Assembly: GCA_021160845.1 (NCBI GenBank)
Contig: JAGHBT010000183.1
Span: 1 to 8,855, forward strand
Length of the DNA: 8,855 bases
Source of the DNA: a bacterium
GTDB lineage: Bacteria; Krumholzibacteriota; Krumholzibacteriia; Krumholzibacteriales; WJIX01
Direction of reading: 5' to 3'
This document shows, piece by piece, positions 6,495-8,855 of the stretch. Position 1 is the first letter of the stretch. Each line of letters opens with the position of its first letter. The translations under genes were made by a program, and so were the position numbers. The notes under the pieces are model-generated. The model had not been told where the DNA came from, searched no databases, and saw only the letters and a list, made by a program, of their open reading frames with translations.

Positions 6495-7367
6495 TTATCC
6501 TTTTGCTTCACTATAAATTCTTTTGAGTAACTTCATGTCTTCCCATGTTGGCCTTTTAAAATGTGGATTTCTAAGAAGCGCGGCAGGATGATATGTTACA
6601 ATCGTTTTTACACCATTGTAATAGTGAATCCGCCCCCTGAGTTTCCCGAGGGGGGTTTTTGTTCTGAGTAAATTCTGCGCCGCCACACGTCCGAGAGCGC
6701 AAATAACCACTGGAGCTATAAGCTCCAGTTGCCTCTTTAAAAAACCCTCACAGGCCTTAACCTCGTCCTCTCTGGGATCCCTGTTGCCGGGGGGACGACA
6801 TTTCAGAATATTGGTAATAAAAACATCTTCTTTTTTAAGATCAATTGCCCGCAATATTGCGTCCAGAAGCTTACCCGCGCGACCTACAAAGGGTACACCC
6901 TGAAGATCTTCATTCTTTCCCGGGGCTTCCCCGAGAAAAACTATACGCGAAGAAGTGGATCCTCCGCCGAATACAGTGTTTGTTCTTTTTTCGGAAAGCC
7001 CACAGCGTCTGCATCGCGAAACTTCCAGTTTAAGCTCCTCAAAATCCATCTTCGCAAGTTTATCTTCTTTCTCCGGCAAGTTCTTTTCAAACAAACTATC
7101 CTGAACGGGACTATCAGAAGAGTAGCTTATTCCGTCTTCCAACTCCTGTTCACTACCCGTAAAATGATCACTTTTCACAGAAGCATTGTTCTTTTTTAAC
7201 TCGCTGTGGTTATTGTCAGAGCTGGATACACTATCAATACCGGGATACCCCACGGCCTGCTCCCTCTCATTTTCTACGCGGTAGAGGATATTATTTCCTT
7301 TAATAATCCTGCCTCGTAAATACTTTTTAACATCAACAAAAATATCAGTTCTGATACCGCGATCCAA
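6495..7367 (-). CDS. Family 4 (Fe-S) uracil-DNA glycosylase
   Basis: DNA repair enzyme that removes uracil formed by cytosine deamination or dUTP incorporation, starting base excision repair. The catalytic domain (about 108-290) has four Cys placed as in the 4Fe-4S UDGs: C119 and C122 (CRRC), C190 (ILKCRPPGNRDP) and C206 (VKACEGFL). The active-site motif is GEAPGKNED (146-154), followed by GVPFVGRAGKLLD, and the second motif is HPAALLRNP (260-268). Residues 1-35 form a basic helical segment seen in some longer homologues. Residues 36-105 are rich in Ser, Asp, Glu and Asn and look like a disordered linker. The start is TTG at 7367 with AGAAGGG (7374-7380) six bases upstream. It sits 14 bases after coaBC and 44 before dnaB, so it is probably expressed with the replication helicase. 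Confidence 0.94.
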   Translation of the reverse strand: MDRGIRTDIFVDVKKYLRGRIIKGNNILYRVENEREQAVGYPGIDSVSSSDNNHSELKKNNASVKSDHFTGSEQELEDGISYSSDSPVQDSLFEKNLPEKEDKLAKMDFEELKLEVSRCRRCGLSEKRTNTVFGGGSTSSRIVFLGEAPGKNEDLQGVPFVGRAGKLLDAILRAIDLKKEDVFITNILKCRPPGNRDPREDEVKACEGFLKRQLELIAPVVICALGRVAAQNLLRTKTPLGKLRGRIHYYNGVKTIVTYHPAALLRNPHFKRPTWEDMKLLKRIYSEAKG

Positions 7368-7373
7368 TTGTAA

Positions 7374-7380
7374 CCCTTCT
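7374..7380 (-). promoter_or_regulatory. Ribosome-binding site supporting the TTG start of the uracil-DNA glycosylase
   Basis: AGAAGGG on the minus strand, six bases before the TTG at 7367, inside the 14-base gap after the coaBC stop. It supports TTG as a true start here. Confidence 0.7.
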
Positions 7381-7381
7381 C

Positions 7382-8611
7382 TTATCTCCTGTCCGCTAAT
7401 ACTTCCCTTAATATTATACCAGCGGCTTCTTCTTTTGGAATAACCTTGGTTGACAACAGTTTCCCCGATTCGTTATAAAGAGTTACTTCGTTTGTGGAAA
7501 CGGAAAATCCGCTTTTTTCTCCGATCATATTAAGAACAATAAAATCACAATTCTTTTTCCCGAGTTTCTTCATTGCCTCCCGTTCGCCATCAACAGCCTC
7601 GAGAGCAAACCCAACAACGCGCTGGGATTCGGATTTCATCTTCCCTACGCGCTCAAGGATATCATCTGTTTTCTTCAGTTCGATAGCCAAACTATCTTTA
7701 TCCCGCTTTATTTTTCCCTCTTTCGGGGTAACCGGAGTATAATCCGCCACGGCTGCCGCCATAATTAGTATATCGCAGTTACCGAACAACTCCAGTACCG
7801 CTTCTTTCATTTCAGCCGCGGTTTTCACCACTCTTACCGTATCCACCTCCGGTGTGGGTAAATCCACAATTCCGTGAATCAGGGAAACTTCAGCTCCCAT
7901 ATTCACAGCTTGCCTGGCAAGAGCAAACCCCATTATTCCGGAAGATCTGTTTGAGATATAACGAACCTGATCAATATCTTCTTCGGTTCTTCCCGCTGTT
8001 ATGAGAACCTTGACCCCTTTAAACTCACGATCTCCGGCAAACGAATCGGCAATCCTCCGGATAATCTCCTCCGGCTCCGCCATCCTTCCTTCACCAATAT
8101 CTCCGGAAGCAAGCTCTCCCGAACCCGGATGAATAATTATCCTTTCGTCTCCCCTGAGTGTCTCTATATTTCTTTTCGTGGCGGGATTTAACCACATCCC
8201 CTCATTCATAGCCGGAGCCACCAACACCGGACACCGGGCAGCGCACACAACCGTACTTGCCAGATCATCCGCGATCCCGGTACTTATTTTCGCTATAAAA
8301 TCAGCTGTAGCGGGAGCAACTATAATCCTTTCAGCCCATGTGGCCAGTTCTATATGCGGCACTGAAGAAAGATCTTCCTTATCAAAGAGATCCATTCTCA
8401 CCGGATTTCGGGATAATGTCTTAAATGTTAATGGAGTTACAAATCTGGTCGCAGACTCACTCATCACAACCCTCACCCGCGCTCCCTCACTTATTAGCAG
8501 ACGAACCAGAGAAACGGACTTGTATACGGATATTCCCCCTGTGGCAACGAGAAGAATTTTTCTTTCATTCAAGCCGTCATGATATTTATTCTTCCTCGGG
8601 TGATTTTGCAT
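7382..8611 (-). CDS. coaBC: Bifunctional phosphopantothenoylcysteine decarboxylase / phosphopantothenate-cysteine ligase
   Basis: Two steps of coenzyme A synthesis: the C-terminal CoaB half joins 4'-phosphopantothenate to cysteine using CTP, and the N-terminal flavoprotein CoaC half decarboxylates the product to 4'-phosphopantetheine. The 409-residue length is normal. CoaC (about 17-190) shows VATGGISVYK (22-31), the catalytic His86 in PHIELATWAE, and the PAMNEGMW motif (133-140) with Asn136. The substrate clamp reads GELASGDIGEGRM (165-177), so the Cys usual at this point (Cys158 in E. coli) is Ser169. CoaB (about 198-409) shows ITAGRTEEDIDQVRYISN, RSSGIMGFA, AAAVADY (285-291), KIKR with Lys302, and GFALE. 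The ATG at 8611 lies inside the end of rpoZ (26-base overlap) with only a weak ribosome-binding site, so coupling to rpoZ translation is likely. A TTG at 8572 is a less likely start. The rpoZ-coaBC order is common in bacteria. Confidence 0.96.
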   Translation of the reverse strand: MQNHPRKNKYHDGLNERKILLVATGGISVYKSVSLVRLLISEGARVRVVMSESATRFVTPLTFKTLSRNPVRMDLFDKEDLSSVPHIELATWAERIIVAPATADFIAKISTGIADDLASTVVCAARCPVLVAPAMNEGMWLNPATKRNIETLRGDERIIIHPGSGELASGDIGEGRMAEPEEIIRRIADSFAGDREFKGVKVLITAGRTEEDIDQVRYISNRSSGIMGFALARQAVNMGAEVSLIHGIVDLPTPEVDTVRVVKTAAEMKEAVLELFGNCDILIMAAAVADYTPVTPKEGKIKRDKDSLAIELKKTDDILERVGKMKSESQRVVGFALEAVDGEREAMKKLGKKNCDFIVLNMIGEKSGFSVSTNEVTLYNESGKLLSTKVIPKEEAAGIILREVLADRR

Positions 8612-8795
8612 ACTGATACTTTACTTTCCCTTCAACCACGCGTCTTAGCGCAATTGTAGTAACTTTCTCATGAACCTCCTCGCCGGACAACCTAAGAAGC
8701 GCGCTGATTCTCTTAGCTTCTTTCGAAGCCACTCTTATTAGTTCATACCGGTTCTGCTCCATATCGAGAAACGCTTCCATAATCCTTACATCCAT
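8586..8795 (-). CDS. rpoZ: DNA-directed RNA polymerase omega subunit
   Basis: Small subunit that wraps the C-terminal part of beta-prime and helps RNA polymerase assemble. The 69 residues fit the family (about 65-90). Visible family features are NRYELIRVASKEAKRISAL (15-33), matching the usual NRFELV..A..RARQL helix, and TTIALRRVVEGKVKY (46-60), matching the conserved TTIAL.E...GK segment. The C-terminal acidic end is variable. The MAR motif that binds (p)ppGpp near the N-terminus of proteobacterial omega is not present. The ATG at 8793-8795 has AAGGGG five bases upstream. The stop lies inside coaBC. In many bacteria gmk precedes rpoZ, and it may do so here beyond the window edge. Confidence 0.93.
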   Translation of the reverse strand: MDVRIMEAFLDMEQNRYELIRVASKEAKRISALLRLSGEEVHEKVTTIALRRVVEGKVKYQYAKSPEEE

Positions 8796-8855
8796 AATAA
8801 CCCCTTAATATTATAATCAGAATTCCGGAATAATACTTCCTAACAATTTACAAAA
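8796..8855 (-). other. Upstream sequence of rpoZ at the window edge
   Basis: These 60 bases are AT-rich and hold the rpoZ ribosome-binding site (AAGGGG, 8801-8806), a TATAAT hexamer (8810-8815) and the ten-base palindrome ATTCCGGAAT. Short open tails enter from the edge in two minus-strand frames (stops TGA at about 8817 and TAG at about 8840), so the end of an upstream gene may lie here, but too little is visible to say. Confidence 0.4.

Noticed and set aside
8810..8815. TATAAT hexamer on the minus strand upstream of rpoZ
   Set aside because: Transcription would begin at about the ribosome-binding site, leaving a leader of under about ten bases, and no -35 box lies 16-18 bases upstream. The region is AT-rich, so a chance match is likely.

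Overview
The window is a continuous run of ten genes, all on the minus strand, so transcription runs from high to low coordinates. In transcription order they are rpoZ (RNA polymerase omega), coaBC (coenzyme A synthesis), a family 4 uracil-DNA glycosylase, dnaB (replicative helicase), mlaE, mlaF and mlaD (an MCE-type lipid transporter), ispD and ispF (MEP isoprenoid pathway), and the first 325 codons of gltX (glutamyl-tRNA synthetase), which runs off the left edge. Gaps are short (one-base overlap to about 150 bases). No tRNA, rRNA, CRISPR array, insertion sequence, phage gene or convincing terminator was seen.

Organism: the Mla transporter implies a diderm bacterium, and the MEP pathway and the standard housekeeping proteins fit this. 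GC content looks moderate. Four of ten genes appear to use GTG or TTG starts. Putting replication, DNA repair, MCE transport and MEP genes in one run is not the E. coli or Bacillus layout. It suggests a less studied diderm lineage, possibly in or near the FCB/deltaproteobacterial range, but that placement is a guess.

Layout: (1) 8796-8855 is upstream sequence; (2) rpoZ and coaBC overlap by 26 bases; (3) udg and dnaB follow; (4) a 148-base gap holds a possible 14-residue leader ORF and a hairpin; (5) mlaE-mlaF-mlaD, with an inverted repeat between mlaF and mlaD; (6) ispD and ispF overlap by one base; (7) a 119-base AT-rich gap leads into gltX.

Functionally these are core genes: transcription, cofactor synthesis, DNA repair and replication, envelope lipid transport, isoprenoid precursors and translation. 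I see no undescribed defence, mobile or biosynthetic system. The points worth a second look are a Ser in place of the usual clamp Cys in CoaBC, two 31-base intergenic elements that resemble each other, the leader region before mlaE, a reduced mla set (E, F and D only), an unusual CDP-binding loop in IspF, and start codons that ribosome-binding sites move inward from the longest reading frame.
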